Positions 1 through 12,140 of a stretch of DNA of 64,000 nucleotides are shown here, piece by piece. This DNA comes from Spirodela intermedia (lineage: Eukaryota > Streptophyta > Magnoliopsida > Alismatales > Araceae), in assembly GCA_902729315.2 (NCBI GenBank), contig LR746272.1, forward strand, positions 6,139,827 to 6,203,826, read 5' to 3'. Each line of letters starts with the position of its first letter. Position 1 is the stretch's first letter. The notes under the pieces were generated by a model. That model made no database searches, was not told where the DNA came from, and was given only the letters and a program-made list of their open reading frames with translations. Made by a program: the position numbers and the translations under genes.

Positions 1-1
1 C

Positions 2-3000
2 AATGAACACTCAGCATGTGCTGCAAGACTTGCAGCAGGTGTGTGTTCAGATCTCGCTTCAGCAATCATGTCTGGGCGTGCTAGGAATGGTTTTGCACTG
101 GTAGGTTATCACATTACTATCATTGTTGTTACTTCACAGTTGAATTCATAATTTTCACATTGTGCTTGGCGCATGACTCAGTTCTTTTGGAAGTTAGGTT
201 AGGCCTCCTGGGCATCATGCTGGTGTAAAGCAAGCAATGGGTTTCTGCCTACACAATAATGCAGCTGTTGCAGCATTGGCAGCCATGGCCGCTGGTGCCC
301 AGAAAGTATTAATTGTTGACTGGGTAATGATGTTCCTTGCTTCATAAGTTTATTTTTCATTTATTTATTCTATTAACTGGTTTTATTTTAATTTTTCTGT
401 TATCTCATGTTAATTTCTTGTGCTTAGATAATGATTTATACTGTCTGCAGGATGTACATCATGGAAATGGTACACAAGAAATATTTGAGGCAAACAAGTC
501 GGTGAGTCTTGATGCAAATTTCTCCTGGATTGTATCGTAAACCATTTCTAATCTTAAATTGTAGTGCTGGATGTCATGGAGATAAGCTTGAAAGCATGAA
601 ACACTTGTATATTATCCACAGGATTAAGAGTCCACTTATCTGTCCTCTGAATCATGATACCAAAAATGTGTTTCCTCATGTCTGTCATTCTTTCTTTTAG
701 GTACATGTTCCCTTACGTTTTATCTTTTCTCTACTTTTAAGTTTAAAGCCCGTATGAATTATTTTGTTCAACGGTTGATTCATTTTGTTTTTTTTTTGTT
801 TCTTCTAGAATGCAAATTGTTATTTTTTAAAGTTATAATTGCATTCTCGAAGCAGGTGCATTTATTGTTCGTATCTATTGCTTTCGCTTGTAGATTTCAT
901 TTTAGCAGATTGTATAATATTTTTTGGCTCTTGTTTATCTAGGTACTCTATGTGTCCCTGCATAGACACGAAAATGGAAGGTTCTACCCAGGAACAGGAG
1001 CGGCTCAAGATGTATCTATTTTTCATTTTAATTATGTCTAAGATTTTTTTTCCTTGTTCACTAAATAAAATAATAGACCCTTCCTTAACATATATAGCCA
1101 ACTTGTCCACTATATCTCATAGATTGCATAGTCGAACAACTTGATTGAATCTGTATGGGAATCCATCACATCATTGTTCTTTGAGTTACTAAATCACGTT
1201 GTCTTGGTTTACCCGCATCCTGTTATTTTCCGTTTCAAAATAGGCATGCCATCCTGGCATCTTGGCTCATTCTCGTCCTTAACAACTATTTAGTCAGTGA
1301 CCGTGAAGTATAACAACAAATTAATAAGTATCACAATTTTTTGGTGCAGCAATTTAGATTTCAAAATGCTTACGTTAAGCTAACTTGTCATGTATTATTA
1401 TATTTTCATTGGTTTTCTTTTGATTGTCTTTATTGAAAGAATATGCGTGGTTATTTGAATTTAGCCTAGCATCACTCATGGCTGGTTGCTGAGTGGCCTC
1501 TTTTGCATACATTGATTACTATTTTTCGTAAGTGCAGAGAAAGGTCACACAAAGGCATAATGATCTCTGGCATACTAATATCAGACATATCTTTAGAGAT
1601 GTATTTTGTGTTAATAGACTGGTTTCCTTCTTTCATTTGCATCATATTGAATTATCATTGAATGATTTTCCCGATATGGGATTGATATTTTTCATCTTAT
1701 CAAGGTTACTAAGGTGGTGACTTATTACCATCTTGGTTAGGTAACATGTCCTGATAATCAAGAAAAGTTAAATCTACTACTTAAAATTCAAATTGAAGGA
1801 TATCTAGGGAAGGGTAATTGATGATTTTATCTTATTCCAATGTTTTTGTGGCATCTATGAAGATATATATGTTTATAGGAATTAGAAATAAACTCTGCTC
1901 GATAAGGCGTTATAAAAGTGCAACTCATTGACAGAATAGCTGCTTGGACTAATTTTGGATCATTGTTCGGGCAGGGGGGGGGGTTCCGCAAAAATATTAG
2001 TAGAAAATGAATTTTTTAGTTTACCCTTTCAAAAGATTGCACGTTACTAGTTGTAAGCTGTAAATTTTTTAATTATTAAGTAACAATACATATAGATTGC
2101 AGTAACATTTATGGTTCAAGGACTTCACTACAGTTTGCCACTGCTTTTAAAGACGAAACTCAGTTTACTCCAATAATTATTAGGTTATCGTCTTTTTGTT
2201 CCCAGATGTGAAACTTTGTCAAGGCTTAACAGCCACCTGAAACCTAAAAATCATTGTGGTAAAAATGTATTAATCAGGTAACAGATATGTAATGTTTTTC
2301 GCTGGACTTTCTTCTTGGACTTCTAAGAGTTGGGTAGCCTAAGATTCTTGTGTCAAATGGCCATCTTCACTTTGAGCTGCTAAAGTCGGTGGGTTTCCAC
2401 TTTTTACTATGCCACCAGCTTGTTCACCATGTGTCACTACGTCATCAACTTATCTGTGCCTTTTATAAAAAAATATTTACTTTTGATATTACTTTTACTT
2501 TTGCAGGTTGGCATTATGGATGCTAAAGGCTACTGTGTAAACATTCCTTGGAAGAATGGGGGTGTTGGGGACAATGACTACATTTTTTCATTCCAGCATG
2601 CTGTACTTCCTATTGGTATTTTTCTAGCCTAATGACTGTATATTGTTAGGGATATGAAGTTTGTACCGGTATTCTGTGCTGAAAGGTTATTATAACTGTG
2701 GCGTTTTTGATGGGTAGTTTAAGATTGAACCTCATAAGATCATGTTTTTCAAGGTGAGAAACAGGTAGGTAGTGTTATATGTTGTGCTAAGAAACAGTTG
2801 GGCATTGAAGCAATTGAGCATTCTCCCCTGTAAGATGAAGTTGTAGTCTAGTCTGTTGGGTCAGTCAATGTGTAAGGCTAAAGCAGAACTTTAGTGAGCG
2901 TTTTGGTGGGACATTGTCTGGTCATAGAGGTTCCACATGAACTGAATGCGATATAGTGTTGCTGTTTGACCCTGACCGCTTCCGTCTTTATTTTAGTGGC

Positions 3001-6000
3001 GCAAGAAGCTACTAACATTGATGACAGAATGTACATTTTGGGACGAGCTCTGTGAACTCCCTCTGCATCATCAAAGTAAGATAAGATTATAAATCACTAC
3101 CATTTAATTGGCCAGATTCTCATAAATGGACCTCTTCACCAATTCAAAGATTAGTCCTATGAGAAATCTCAAGTAGAAAAGGTTCAGCCATATAATGCCT
3201 ACCGCGTGGTTGCTTCTTTACCCCCATTATTTGTCCTATTATATGCAGTTAATCAACCAACTCCTTAGAACGTGAATGCTCGTGGAATGCTACTAACTCT
3301 TATGAGCTTCCTTCAATTATCGTTAATGATCCACTCTCTGAATGTTGCTGATCGAGCAGAAAATAGTTTCTCCGAGTCTGATCTGATTTTATGACCTTTT
3401 CATGAACGAGTTATTTGATTTTATGATCTAATGCGTCATGCTGACGATGGCTAGTACACTTGAGAGTGGGCTGTTCATTTGTTGCCGATTGAATTATTAT
3501 GGTCGAATTTTATTTTCTGCGACTGTTTTGGTTTATTTTCAAGCTTTCATCGTATTTTGATAACGTCTTTCTTTGGACTGCCAGATTAATACATCTGGTG
3601 TTTTGACTTGCTTTTTCATCATCCACGCTTCTACAATATCTGATAAACTTAAATTACCTTGTGCAGCTTCAGCATTTGCTCCAGATTTGACTATTATATC
3701 TGCGGGATTTGATGCTGCGCGAGGCGATCCTCTTGGCTCCTGTGATGTAGGCCCTTTGCCTTTATTAGTGAATAAAGATTCCTATTTCCCTGCCACGATA
3801 GAATTCGATAACATTGTCATTCTATGTGATTGTATATTTCGATGACCCGTTTAATCTTTTTATTATTGCAGTCTAAACCATAAATTGGCCCATTTTGCCT
3901 CTTGTCTTTAGAAAAAGGGCTTGCCTGTAGATTCCTATCTTGAACTCATTCAAGATAATCATTTGGGCCGAGGTAGTGAGCGTCATCCAATCACAGGACC
4001 AGTTTAAACTATCAAATTTTCCTGGGGCCTACTTGTGGAATGCATTTACCCATGAGTAAACTACCAAACACATGGATGGAGTTTTGTTACTTGCCACAAA
4101 GGATTGCTTGCGTCCAGTCTCTTGGCCAGAAAAATTCATGCCTCCAGCATACTTCTCAGGCTAATACTGTATCACAAATACTATTGATTCGCACTCTATT
4201 GGCCAGACATGCCTCCTGAATTTCTATTTTTTATTATTTCATTATGTTTTTGTTACAAGGAATGTAGTGACCATCAATGTCAACACGTCCATATTTCTTC
4301 TGCTACCACTGTAACATGGCATCAAATATTTCTTTTCGAACTTGGTCTTTTGAGATTGTACTGTCATGTGAAATCCTCTGCACAGGATTTTTGGCCTTCA
4401 TTTGTCTGTGACGGCCTCAAATTCAAGAAGTCATCTAATGGCCTCTACCTATTACTTCTGCGTTGATAGCACTGCTTCAAATTCCTAATCTTCATGCTTG
4501 AATAGTTGGTGGCGCCATACTCTTCTCGCTTTACAATGAGACATTTTCTTTTGAATTTTGTACGAATTAACTAAACTCATGGACACTTTATTTTCAGGTA
4601 ACCCCTGATGGTTATGCTCAAATGACACATATGTTGAAGGATGTCTCACAGGGGCGGTTATTGGTTGTTCTCGAAGGGGGGTGAGTGCTCTTCATGTGTT
4701 TTGCTGTGTGGTGTGTTCCCAAGCTTGTATCAGTATGGAGTTAATATTACTTTCGTCTTCTGCAGGTATAACCTCCGTTCTATATCTTCCTCGGCTACTG
4801 CGGTTGTAAAGGTAGAATATGTTTGGGGGAATTCTCACATTCACATACGTTAATTAGCCCTTGTTTTATCCAAGCATAAAAAAATACCTCTTGAGAATAT
4901 TATACAAACCTTTGGTGAAGTTTACTCGTTGCTCTTACTGGAGTGTTTTCAATCGAAGCCCATTGAAGGCAGAACAGATGAAGAAATAAACGAAATATGT
5001 CAATTTTACTACATATTTTTTCATAGTCTTTTTGCCTTTTGATTTGTCTTCGATTATCTTGAAGGTACTCCTTGGAGATGAGCCCGCGTGTGAGATGCAG
5101 GATGTCCTGCCTTCAAGAACAGGATTGCAAACCATTCTGGAAGTGTTGACCATACAGCTCGAGTACTGGCCCATGCTGAAGTCAACCTACGAGAAAATAC
5201 AGCGCCAGTGGGATTCGTTGCCCTCCATGAAGATAAGTGAGTATACGTGAGGGCCATCTATTTATTACCCCGTTTCCTTGAAAGTCAGCCTTTCGATTTT
5301 CTTCCTATCATATATATTTTATTGAAATGCCTGGGTATTAATTACCATGGATTATCGTACGAAAACCGAAGGAAAATATGAAGGTGGATTGAAGGTGTGA
5401 TCCCCTGGGTATTATCAGCTCCCTTCCACCATAGTCACTAAGAAGAAGAAAAAGAAGCAGAGAGATATATTAGTCATCACTGCGACTGGCATGTGGCGAA
5501 TGTGATGTTCTAATTTTCTTGATTGAACTCGAAAACGGTGTCTTTATGCACATCACGTGATAGAGTTTGGAGAACGACTTTGCCTTGGCCGTTTCTGATT
5601 CTTAGTTGATGAGGACATTGGAGTCAACCCTGCACCGGTCGTGGTCTATACACCTGAATGAACCGCATGGCTGGACTTGGTGAATAAAGTAATTGGGTTT
5701 TCTTTGCTGACTTTTCTAGTTCATTTAAGTTCAGTTTATCTTTTACTATTTTGGCCGTTTCTAGGAGTATCTAATATCTATTAGTGTATCCCTACTCTTT
5801 TCACTACATTCCAGCCCATTTGCTATAGGAGACGTTGAGAATTGTAGGCCAGATTTTTAAGAGCGCTGCGACCCTTCAAAGGTCTTATCTTACGCCCATA
5901 AGAGTAGATGGTCCTAGATCCATCTAGGAGGGGGGTCGCCGCTGTTTGATCTGGTGTGAGATGGGGACCCCCAAAGTGTGAAGTGTTTGATCCCTAGCAT

Positions 6001-6826
6001 CCTTCAATCTATGTGGGATCTGTCTCCATAGGAAGTGACTGTTTCTTCCCCGTTACTGGTTCTTTGAGTAGTAGATCATACGACTGCTGTAGGATGAACA
6101 AGCTCATGAACTGGTGAGAGCAGAGCAGAAGTGGATGGGAGGGGGTGTGTTGAGTTGTTCCATTTTGTTTGTGCCCACGGCATCTTGTATCAGCATCTCG
6201 ACCTTGACAATGTCGGTCTTGTGCAGGTCAAGTGTCGGGGATGCGAGGATCTCTTGAGTTTGGAGCATCATCTCCCCCTGGGGAAACTGGTGCAGTGGGG
6301 GAGTGAAGATGAGAGAAGGGATCTCGGATGTTGCAGAGATCTTGTTCATTCCGAAGCTGGTATGGTAAGATGCCACCCATGCTAAGGCCGGAATGGGAGG
6401 GGGAGATATATATATAGTTAGCGTCTATCTCTAGGAGGTTCCATTGAACTTTCTCTCTCTCTCTCTCTCTCTCGCCTCTGTCTATCTCTAGGAGGTTCCA
6501 ATGAACTTCCTCTCTTTTGGGAAAGGCTGACAGATATCCTTCGAGAGGTTTCTGAAGATAGGAATTTATCATTACAAGCATACATATTTTAAAGAGATGT
6601 ATAGAATGTGCCACCATTGCGAATGGATGTATGAATGAAACACTGCATGGAGTTGACCTCTATCTCTGGATTTGCTTCTTTTAATTATTGTGTTGACTAA
6701 ATCTCGCTTCGTGCTGACCCAGAGGAGACCAGGAGGAAGAGGCGGACCACCCCGCTCGGGCCCATCTGGTGGAAGTGGGGGAGCAAGCGGCTGGCCTACA
6801 ATCGGCTCTACAGGAGAGCCCCCTGA
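2..6826 (+). CDS. HDA15: Class II histone deacetylase, HDA15 type (3' ten exons; 5' end outside window)
   Basis: Zinc-dependent lysine deacetylase of the plant RPD3/HDA1 superfamily, expected to remove acetyl groups from histones in nuclear repressor complexes. Exons read as 2-100, 198-323, 451-501, 943-1011, 2507-2615, 3667-3746, 4598-4680, 4766-4811, 5065-5236 and 6723-6826, all GT-AG and continuous in phase, giving 312 residues plus stop. Visible catalytic signatures in order: RPPGHHAG (exon 2), [15 protein letters not shown] across exons 2-3, [15 protein letters not shown] (exon 4), [14 protein letters not shown] (exon 6) and LEGGYNLRSIS across exons 7-8; the zinc-binding Asp/His/Asp set and the His pair are present. 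The tail reads [19 protein letters not shown], a basic Trp-rich end consistent with HDA15. HDA5/HDA18 proteins differ at the [15 protein letters not shown] and DAARGDPLG blocks, so HDA15 is favoured. The N-terminal part (family has a RanBP2-type zinc finger) is not in the window. Confidence 0.92.
5237..6722 (+). other. Last intron of HDA15 (1,486 bp) containing an alternative stop
   Basis: Starts with a strong GTGAGT donor at 5237 and ends at AG 6721-6722. Reading through the donor meets a stop at 5248-5250 after four extra residues. The intron holds a (CT)n run near 6450-6472 flanked by two copies of a short block, CTATCTCTAGGAGGTTCCA-like, at about 6424 and 6481. Open frames inside it on either strand show no conserved domain and are taken as chance. 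Confidence 0.8.
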
Positions 6827-7430
6827 CGAGGTACGTAGCCTCTTCCTGGAGTTCTTCCCAGCTTGACTGTCGTGGGAGGGAAGGGAAGGAGGCTCTGAAT
6901 TGGTCCGTCATCATTTGGTTTTCCCCTTTTAACAAGCGACAACGACAACTGAGTATTTTGTTCCATGAAAGTCTCTTTTTCTGACGGGGGAAATGGGTAT
7001 TTTGCACCTCTCATTGATTCCGCCTGTAGATATATATTCCCTTTTTTGGTGGTCGTTGAATCATGCTGCCTTAGCTCTTTATTCTGTATATTTCCAACTA
7101 CTTATATATGCGTAAATCATATATGAATCCTGTGTCTGGGTTGCCTTATTTATGAAGGTATATTAAGGTGGCCAAGACTTGAGCCCACCATTTCGGGCCT
7201 TGGATTATATAAAATAATGCGATTATGATTAAAGGGTCGATTTTATTTTAAGGCACTATCAATTATGTTTTCTATTTCACACCCTCAAAATCTTTGAAAA
7301 TTATGCATCACCGAACCAATGCTTTGTAATTAAAGATTAGTAAATTGCTAATTCACAAATCTTCGAAAGATAAATATCTTCAAGAAAAAAAGTGAGTGAT
7401 TTTGCCGTCCTCTATAGAATTCTTCTCTAT

Positions 7431-7820
7431 GAACGTTTTCCACGAAACACATTCCTACTTAAAAGGAGAGCGAGGGGAAGTGGGGGGCAAGGAGAGAGAG
7501 AGAGAGACAAGTCAATTTTATTCAATATTTTTATGTATAAAGTATATATATGGGGATCAACTTTCGTGTGTTTTAAGAAAATATGCATTAGTCTTTTTAT
7601 TAATTTAAATGATGCAAGAGAAATTTTCGTGCGTGTTTTTTCACAACACCCGTTACTTCTTAAAAGAGGAAAGTAGGGGGGCAGGAGAGAGACACTTTAC
7701 TCGTCAATGACTTCAATTGAATGTTTCTGTATATATTTATATATATAATTTCGTGTGTATGTGTATTTAAAAAAGTGCTTTGATATTTTAATTAACTAAC
7801 ATAATTCAAGAGAAATTTAG
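7431..7820. repeat. Imperfect tandem duplication, two units of about 190-200 bp
   Basis: Unit 1 (about 7431-7627) and unit 2 (about 7632-7820) share the same order of blocks: a CACGAAACAC/TCACAACACC start, CTTAAAAG-type block, a G-rich run, a GAGAGA stretch, GTCAAT, TATATA run, TTTCGTGTGT, and a CAAGAGAAATTT end. Offset between matching blocks is 192-201 bp. It lies in the HDA15-C2 intergenic region (6827-8082), which otherwise shows nothing recognisable. Confidence 0.6.
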
Positions 7821-8020
7821 ATGAGACCCGAGCTTTGTCTAGGCTGGTCTGGTGGAGGTCGGGGCGGTGAGCTTTGTCTGACTTGTTTGACTAATCTCAA
7901 GACGGTACAGTGATTCTAGAATCCTCTAATTGTCAAGGAGCCTACTCGGCAATTGACCCGACGGTGCATTCCCAGAAGGATCGCGAGCCGAAGAAAATTT
8001 ATTTTCTTCAAAGCGCGTCT

Positions 8021-8051
8021 ACATATATATATATTTATATTTATATATATG
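8021..8051 (+). promoter_or_regulatory. AT-rich TATA-like tract upstream of first C2 exon
   Basis: An alternating TATATA run of about 30 bp ends some 32 bp before the ATG at 8083. It is a plausible core promoter for the transcript starting with the upstream first exon, but tracts like this are common in the neighbourhood (for example 7725-7750), so this rests on position only. Confidence 0.3.
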
Positions 8052-8082
8052 TTTCACTTAGAAGCGGGGATCTGCGAGTGAG

Positions 8083-8211
8083 ATGACAGGGGAGAGCACG
8101 GCGGAGCCGCTGCTGGGGCTGTTGAGCGTGAAGGTCCTCCGCGGCTATAACCTCGCGGTACGCGATCTCTTCAGCAGCGATCCCTACGTCCTCCTCAGCA
8201 TGGCCAGCCAG
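8083..8211 (+). CDS. Alternative (duplicated) first exon of the C2-domain gene
   Basis: Encodes 43 residues beginning MTGESTAEPLLGLLSVKVL and containing RGYNLAVRD and SSDPYVLL, the same C2 strand-1/loop-1 segment as the exon at 9297-9416. It ends CAG|GTTTCA in phase 0, so it can splice to 10072 and would give a 168-residue protein. Its RGxNLAVRD block is closer to the CAR consensus than that of the downstream copy, so it may be the principal start. Alternatives: an alternative promoter, or a leftover exon of a partial gene duplication. No further C2 exon is seen between 8211 and 9297. Confidence 0.6.
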
Positions 8212-8330
8212 GTTTCAGCCATCTCCTCGTTCCTTTTTGTCTCTCTCTCCTACCAGCTATCTGCTTTCCTGTTTCGCTGAAGGAGGCGGACGAGGAGGAG
8301 GCCACTGCGTTTCACTCTCACTCTCTATCT

Positions 8331-8476
8331 CTTGCCGTCTATCTCTCACTCTCACCCTGACAGTCGTGGTGAACGAGACCGCCGGGATTTTGGAGGAGAA
8401 TTCCTTTTGCATCTCTCTTTCTTCCACCAAACACACGCACACGCAATGACAGAGAGAGAGAGAGAGAATGATAGAG

Positions 8477-8513
<37 letters not shown>

Positions 8514-8650
8514 CCGTCCATTTGATGGAGATGTGTTCGTCTCCCTGACAGTCGTAGAGGACGACCGCCACTGGGATTTTGGAGGAGGAGAATTCCTTTC
8601 GCATCTCTCTTTCGTCCACTAAACAGACACCCGTAGACTCTCTCTCATTC
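8331..8650 (+). repeat. 188-bp tandem duplication with CT/GA tracts inside C2 gene intron
   Basis: The blocks CTTGCCGTC, CCCTGACAGTCGT, GGGATTTTGGAGGA, GAATTCCTTT and CATCTCTCTTTC occur in this order twice, with CCCTGA at 8355 and again at 8543 (offset 188). Long GA and CT runs (about 8449-8466 and 8479-8510) separate the units. Open frames across it are low-complexity artefacts. Confidence 0.65.
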
Positions 8651-9296
8651 TCTCTCTCTCTCGCTGTAGCTATCCACGGTGCAGTCATTGTCAGTATTCC
8701 TGAACTGCAGAGGAGCACGGCCGTGAAGCTGATCGGGAGGTCTATTCCCTCTCCCCGTCCCGTCCCGTCCCCTCCCCCCCCCAGCCTTCTCTCTCTCTAG
8801 CTTCTCTCCGGCGGATATGACCAGCAGAGGAGGGGAGGTTTGAAGGATTGAAATTGGGCCGATGCTATCTGAAAGTCATCTCTTTACCATTATTGGGCTT
8901 GGGAACGTGTACAATGCGGGCTAATGCTATTGGGCCTATTTTGTTCCCCTCCCCTCCAATCCCTTCGCAAGAGGCTCATCGGACGTCTTTACCGGGCCCA
9001 TTCCTACCGTAGCTTCACCGCGCCGACCCTAAGCTGCCTAGGGGGAATCAGGTCCCACAAATTTGTAATGGTAACTTTACTGAGATTACATCGGAATCTA
9101 TTAGGCGGCGGCGGGGAAATGGGTCCCATGGATTTTTCAATACCTCCCCAGTTCCTTGAGTTTGGACTGATCATTCCCTAGAGGCATTCCCATCCAAATA
9201 AAGGGACGTGGAGGCAACTCCCGTACATGATATAACTTCGGAAGCTCCTCCACCCCAAGACACCGGCGGCCGAAGAGAAGGAGAAAGACGAGGACG

Positions 9297-11481
9297 ATGA
9301 GAGACGGGCGGACGTGGGAAGGGTTGTTGAAAGTACGGGAGATCAAGGCAAGGAACCTCTCCACCCGTGACCTCCGCAGCAGCGATCCCTACGTTGTCCT
9401 CAGCTGGAGGAACAAGGTTCTTCCCCCAATCCTCTCTCTCTCTCTCTCTCGATCTTTCCCTTCCTCGGCTAGAAGAACAAGGTTTTACCCGAATTCTCTA
9501 CGTCCATCTTTCTCTCTCTTTACCGTCCGCTGCTGCTGCTGCCCCTGCGGCTCTTCCTGAGCCACGGGAGGGGAGGGTGGGCGGGAGGAAGAAGACGAGG
9601 ATCCTCCCACCCCCAAGGGGGGCCTCCGAGGATTGGCGGTTTCCATCCGATTTCGGGTCGATCCCGTCCCCCCACCCCCACTTTTGGGCGCCTCCGAGGA
9701 TCCTCCGAGTGCGTAGTCTGCCTCAAGGCTCTGGATCGGTGAACGCGTCCCGCAGGAGAGGGAGGGAGGGAGAGAGGGAGAGAGAGAGAGAATACGCCTA
9801 ATTTGGTATTCTAATAAATAATAAGAGCAATATATATGTACATGAATATTTTTGAAACCTTTGGTTGGTATTGAAAAGTTTGTGACTATTGGTTACCAAT
9901 GCTTGACTTGAGATCTTTCTCATTCTTTATCAGTAGTTTATTTACCAAGTTGAGGGGTAGACTTACTGCTAACAAAAGAAATTCTCTTTTTGACAGGTGT
10001 GAAGCTTACAATTATTCATCACTAATGTTCTTCATTTGTCCTTGCTTTTTTCCTTTTATGATTTACCACAGCGAGTAAAGACAAAAGTGATAAAAAAGAA
10101 TCTCAACCCAGAGTGGAATGAGGACCTGACCTTAATCGTACTAGATCCAAGTATCAATATCAAGCTGGTGAGTTCCCTGAAGTACTCTTTGTGAGTTCTA
10201 GTAGTGTCCATGAGTGTCTTTCAATACATGGTTAATTGACTTTTAAACTTCTCATCATTGTAGAAAAAGAGTTTATAAAGTGGGCTTGGATTGACCAACA
10301 TGTTATCTAGTCCCTAGTTGGCATTGACCAATTTAGCCACGTAATGCCCATCATTAGCTGCTATGCTCATATCATATATAGACCATTTAATTTGACAATT
10401 AAACCAACTTTATTACCATTTGAGTAGATGCCAGAAAAAATATATTATTAGATCATCCCACACATCATTTAAATTCATTATGATCATCTCATTCATCATT
10501 AGATTAAAGGAAACTAATACTGTAAACTATGATATTATATTATAGACCACTTAAGTCAATAATATTGCATATGATTCTATTGTTTCATTCAAATTCCTTT
10601 TGGACAACATTACTTGCTAGTGGGATGTTTTGAATGTCATTTGGGTGTGTTGGTTTAACATTAAAAATTACTGAATGGTATTGTCTACTCACTCTAGCTA
10701 TCATTACGAATTAATAGGTCATCTAATATATTACTTGATTAATTAAAATTGACACTATGCATCACTACCTGATTTATTATATCCATTGAATCCACTCAAG
10801 CCAATACTATGTCATATACTACTTGAAGTTAACAAGTCATTGGTTCGTAGATCATTGCATGAAGTATCTCACACATGGAGTATTAATATTGTAAATCATT
10901 AGATCATCTACTGAACTAATTTGAATTCCTTGACATTTAATACATCATCTTCCATAATATCTAAATTTCAAAGTGCTAGCATGACAAACTATTATGTTAT
11001 CTCCTAAACCATTTAAATTCATAGAAAGAATATCAATTATTATATTTTTTGTATGATATTACCCCTCAATCAAGATAATGACAAATTATGAATCATACCA
11101 TAGTCAATTGGAATGTATAGTTGTAAGTACACTAATTAAGTTCATCTTGTTATAATAATTCATAATGACTAATACATTTACTTTTTTTGGGTCATTTAGG
11201 AAGTCTTTGATAAAGATACCTTCACCCCTGATGACCCCATGGGTAAAGCAGAGATTGACATACAACCACTTGTGGAAGTTGGAAGGACAGAATTAGGAAC
11301 TCTCTTGAATAATGACATCATCAGTAGAGTGAGTCCTAACTCAACCAATTGCTTGGTGGATGAAAGCAAGATCTATGTCTACAATGGGAAAGTGGTCCAA
11401 GACATGATCTTAAGGCTTAGGGATGTAGAATGCGGAGAAGTGGAGTTGAGGTTGGAGTGGGTCAAGGCTAGAAGAGATTAG
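9297..11481 (+). CDS. Small C2-domain protein, CAR (C2-domain ABA-related) type
   Basis: Single-C2-domain protein predicted to bind phospholipids in a calcium-dependent way; relatives recruit ABA receptors or act as GTPase-activating proteins at the plasma membrane. Exons 9297-9416, 10072-10167 and 11200-11481 join in phase 0 to 165 residues, the usual size for this family. Visible: LLKVREIKARNL then RDLRSSDPYVVL (first calcium loop, Asp at SSDPY), KKNLNPEWNEDLTL (exon 2, the NPxWNE signature), EVFDKDTFTPDDPMGKAEI (second calcium loop Asp residues, exon 3), and a C-terminal VECGEVELRLEW strand. The first donor (AAG|GTTCTT) is weak. A second in-phase first exon lies at 8083-8211, so the choice of start is open. 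A CT-rich run follows the stop at 11561-11580. Product confident; exact start less so. Confidence 0.85.
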
Positions 11482-11603
11482 TGATAACTAAGGTCATTGA
11501 GGATTTTAAAAATATATTTGTATGGTCTCATATTAGAATGTGTATGATTAGGCAACTCTAGTTCTCTCTCTCTCTCTCATCTCCTCTCTACCCCTATTAT
11601 GAC

Positions 11604-12140
11604 TTAATAAATCTCTATTTAATGAGTTAATGGTTAGCTTAATGATATGTTTTATATATTAGCCTATGATAAATAGTCTTATATTTATCATAAATTGGGA
11701 AAAATAGTTTTTGCATAATTTTTATATTTATGTTTTAAAGTTAAAATGAATAAAAAAGAAAAAAAGGGGGGGAGTTACTAGCTAGCTGACACTTGGTAGT
11801 CAAACCTTTGGCTAGGGGAACTACTTGAGTGAGTAACTCAATTAGGGAGGAACTATGAGCTGGAAACTCAAGTGGCTCAAGTGCCCATCACAAGCATATG
11901 TGCATCACTCCCCTTCCATATCACTAGTAGGAGCTTGCACATGGGCTAGGGTATGATCTTGTCACATGTGTTGCATGGGGTTAGACCATTTGTGTCTCTC
12001 CCCCTTAGATGGTCTTGACCATTTTGTTTTAAGGAGGAATTCATATGATTAAGAACACCTAAGCTTATATAAATATAATGTTTTCCAAAAAATCGATGTG
12101 GGATTAAACCTTGGAGTCTATTTAACTAAAATAATCTTGA
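11604..12140 (+). mobile_element. Decayed 5' part of an Athila-family LTR, sense orientation
   Basis: Starts TTAATAAATCTCTATTTAATGAG, alignable with the LTR start TGATAAATCTTCATTATCATG at 29520, and continues through the GATAAATAGTCTTATATTT block, a G run near 11766, the GGCTCAAGTG and CATCACTCCCCTTC blocks, and GTGGGATTAAACC near 12100, in the same order as the intact LTR. Similarity fades after about 12140 and no end is seen. 12141-12491 shows nothing else recognisable. It sits directly downstream of the C2 gene, where it interrupts homology between that gene's 3' flank and the pseudo-exon at 16.2 kb. Confidence 0.5.

Noticed and set aside
6104-6617. Open frames on both strands between HDA15 exons 9 and 10
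   Set aside because: They lie in the last intron, have no conserved motif and include the CT repeat.
8257-8718. 153-codon minus-strand frame and a 96-codon plus-strand frame
   Set aside because: They read through GA/CT microsatellites (Arg-Glu and Ser-Leu runs) inside the C2 intron.
9367-9801. 144-codon plus-strand frame
   Set aside because: Out of frame with the C2 exon and running through Ser/Leu/Pro low-complexity sequence.
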